A DNA stretch of 6,857 bases from Rhodospirillaceae bacterium. Lineage in GTDB: Bacteria > Pseudomonadota > Alphaproteobacteria > UBA828. A program made the translations under genes and the position numbers. The stretch's first letter is position 1, and the number at the start of each line of letters is the position of its first letter. The notes under the pieces are model-generated. The model did not search any database and was not told where the DNA came from. It saw only the letters and a program-made list of their open reading frames with translations. This document shows, piece after piece, positions 5,502-6,857 of the stretch. The stretch covers positions 1-6,857 of the forward strand of contig JAPPKP010000002.1 in NCBI GenBank assembly GCA_028819955.1. The letters run 5' to 3'.

Positions 5502-6383
5502 GTGGATTGGCTCGACTTCTTTCAGTCGATCACGGACGGCCTGCTGTTCGGCTCCATCTACGCGCTCATCGGCATCGGTTTCACCCTGATTTTCGGGGTG
5601 ATGCACAAGATCAACCTGGCCTATGGCGCGGCTTCCATCGCTGGCGCCTACGTCAGCATCGCCGTAGCCGCCTACGTGCCGCTGCCGGCGCTGGTCACGT
5701 TTCTCATCGCCGCGATCGGCTCGGGCGCGATCGCGTTCCTGATCTACCTCGCCAATTTCCGCTTCATTCCGCTCGCCAGCCCGCTCGCCACGCTGATGGC
5801 GACCGTCGGCATGCTGATCCTGATCGACGAGATCGTGGTCCACGCGACCGACGGCATGCCCCAGCCCTACCCGGCGCTCTTCGCGGACATCTATATCGAG
5901 TGGGGCGATTTCGGCCTGCGCGGCGACCTGATCTTCATCTTCGTGCTCTCGCTGATCGCCATGGTCGTGCTCATGTTCATGCTCTACCGCACGCGACTCG
6001 GCATCGCGACCCGCGCGGTGGCGCAACAGCCGGTCGCAGCCCAGCTCGCCGGTATCAGCCTGGACCGCACGAACGCGCTCACCTTCGTCATCACCGGCCT
6101 GCTGGGCGGGCTCGCGGGCGCCATGATCGGCGCCTCGGTCGGCGTACTCTCGCCGCTGCTGGTCGTGCCGATCACGGTCAAGGGGCTCATCGTCTGCGTC
6201 ATCGGCGGCCTCGGCAGCATCCCGGGCGCCATCGTCGCCGGCCTCGCGGTCGGCGCCTTTGAGAACTTCTTCCTGGCCTTCAGAGGGGTCACCGAACGCG
6301 ATATGTACGTGATGCTGCTGCTGTTCGTGTTCCTGGTGTTCCGGCCCGGCGGCATCTTTTCGCGCTCGGTGGCCCGCGACTGA
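5502..6383 (+). CDS. livH: LivH-type inner-membrane permease of HAAT ABC transporter
   Basis: This 293-residue protein is strongly hydrophobic, with about eight membrane segments; clear ones lie near 12-33, 43-59, 62-83, 95-113, 143-162, 193-216, 222-255 and 269-281. LivH hallmarks are LIGIGFTLIFGVMHKINLAYG (22-42) and the cytoplasmic loop GIATRAVAQQPVAAQLAGI (167-185), which contacts the ATPase. GGLGSIPGAIVAGLAVGAFE (235-254) and the RPGGIFSR end (281-288) also match. It pairs with the LivM-type permease to form the channel for the ligand delivered by the binding protein. The start is GTG 5502, because an in-frame TAA lies 18 bases upstream at 5484-5486 and the next in-frame ATG (residue 34) would remove the first membrane segment. 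A G-rich stretch just before 5494 serves as the ribosome site. An out-of-frame ATG at 5494 is not the start. Confidence 0.94.
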   Translation: MDWLDFFQSITDGLLFGSIYALIGIGFTLIFGVMHKINLAYGAASIAGAYVSIAVAAYVPLPALVTFLIAAIGSGAIAFLIYLANFRFIPLASPLATLMATVGMLILIDEIVVHATDGMPQPYPALFADIYIEWGDFGLRGDLIFIFVLSLIAMVVLMFMLYRTRLGIATRAVAQQPVAAQLAGISLDRTNALTFVITGLLGGLAGAMIGASVGVLSPLLVVPITVKGLIVCVIGGLGSIPGAIVAGLAVGAFENFFLAFRGVTERDMYVMLLLFVFLVFRPGGIFSRSVARD

Positions 6384-6398
6384 GCGGGGGAGAAGGCG

Positions 6399-6857
6399 AT
6401 GGACTTCTTCTTCGGGCTGCTCCAGATCATCGGCGTCCACACGCTTCTCGGGCTCTCCGCCTACGTCGTTCTGCAGACCGGCCAGGTCACGCTGGCACAG
6501 GCGGGCTTCTTCTCCATCGGCGCCTATGTCTCGGCGATGCTCACGGTGCTGGCGGGCTGGCACATCATTCCGGCGCTCCTGGTCTCGGCCACGCTCGCCG
6601 GCATCGTGGCCGGCATTGTCGGATTCCCTGCGCTCAGGATTAAGGGCCTGATGCTGGTGGTCGCGACTATCGCCTTCGGCGAGTTCATTCGGCTCTTCTG
6701 GTTCAATTTCGACTACCAGATCGAGAAGAAGGGCATCGTCGTCGGCCCGCAGGGCGGTGAAGGGTTCAAGCAGATCCGCTTCTTCCCCGAGAACGGCTGG
6801 AGCACCCTGGATGTCGCGATCTTCATCTGGGTGATCGTCGCCCTCGTCATGCTGGCG
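6399..6857 (+). CDS. livM: LivM-type inner-membrane permease of HAAT ABC transporter, N-terminal part (cut by window end)
   Basis: ATG 6399 opens a frame of 153 codons that runs off the window without a stop. The product begins MDFFFGLLQIIGVHTLLGLS. It carries LivM signatures: TGQVTLAQAGFFSIGAYVS (residues 27-45), matching the GQxSLGHAxFxxIGAY motif, and RIKGLMLVVATIAFGEFIR (80-98), matching the RLRGxYLAIxTLxFGEIxR motif. At least four membrane segments are visible. A loop at about 101-134 (WFNFDYQI to the FFPENGW region) would face the periplasm and contains a GPQG motif typical of this subunit. The start follows the LivH stop by 15 bases, with GGGGGAG at 6386-6392 as ribosome site, so the two permeases are co-translated. 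The remainder of the gene, and probably the two ATPase genes, should follow. Confidence 0.93.
   Translation, partial: MDFFFGLLQIIGVHTLLGLSAYVVLQTGQVTLAQAGFFSIGAYVSAMLTVLAGWHIIPALLVSATLAGIVAGIVGFPALRIKGLMLVVATIAFGEFIRLFWFNFDYQIEKKGIVVGPQGGEGFKQIRFFPENGWSTLDVAIFIWVIVALVMLA

Noticed and set aside
5361..6563. Minus-strand open frame of 400 codons opposite livH/livM.
   Set aside because: The product is highly charged (Asp/Glu/Arg/His-rich), the typical antisense image of a hydrophobic membrane protein, with no family features.

Overview
This window looks like a stretch of a high-GC proteobacterial chromosome, most likely an alphaproteobacterium. That placement rests on the strong G/C bias at third codon positions, short Shine-Dalgarno-led intergenic gaps, GTG as well as ATG starts, and the kinds of proteins encoded. 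It is inference; there is no rRNA or other taxonomic marker.

Positions 1-2702 hold a tight co-directional run of four plus-strand genes. They are the C-terminal end of a MetE-like (cobalamin-independent methionine synthase II/UROD fold) protein, a stand-alone class I glutamine amidotransferase, a 2-keto-4-pentenoate hydratase (MhpD/FAH family), and a bicupin (S)-ureidoglycine aminohydrolase (AllE/YlbA type) with all four expected metal ligands. Gaps are 3, 29 and 28 bases, so they probably form one operon whose promoter lies upstream of the window.

Positions 2700-2849 hold a compact non-coding element made almost wholly of back-to-back hairpins. It is bounded by an imperfect 24-bp terminal inverted repeat (20/24 identical) and by TA dinucleotides. 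Its first bases form the stop codon of the aminohydrolase gene. It resembles a REP/MITE-type dispersed repeat and is the most distinctive non-coding structure here.

Positions 2910-3905 (minus strand) encode a zinc-free quinone oxidoreductase of the medium-chain dehydrogenase superfamily. It converges on the first operon and diverges from the next. The 298-bp divergent intergenic region (3906-4203) has no gene but carries four copies of CGGAGT/ACTCCG, a weak promoter candidate and several dyads.

From 4204 to the window end lies a branched-chain-amino-acid/amide-type (HAAT) ABC importer operon: periplasmic binding protein, a strong intercistronic hairpin, LivH-type permease, and LivM-type permease cut by the window edge. 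The ATPase genes (LivG, LivF) are expected just downstream. Taken together, the locus suggests uptake of a small amide, ureide or amino-acid-like compound linked to its nitrogen-releasing catabolism. The real substrate cannot be read from the sequence, and no allantoinase, allantoate hydrolase or transcription factor gene is present in the window.
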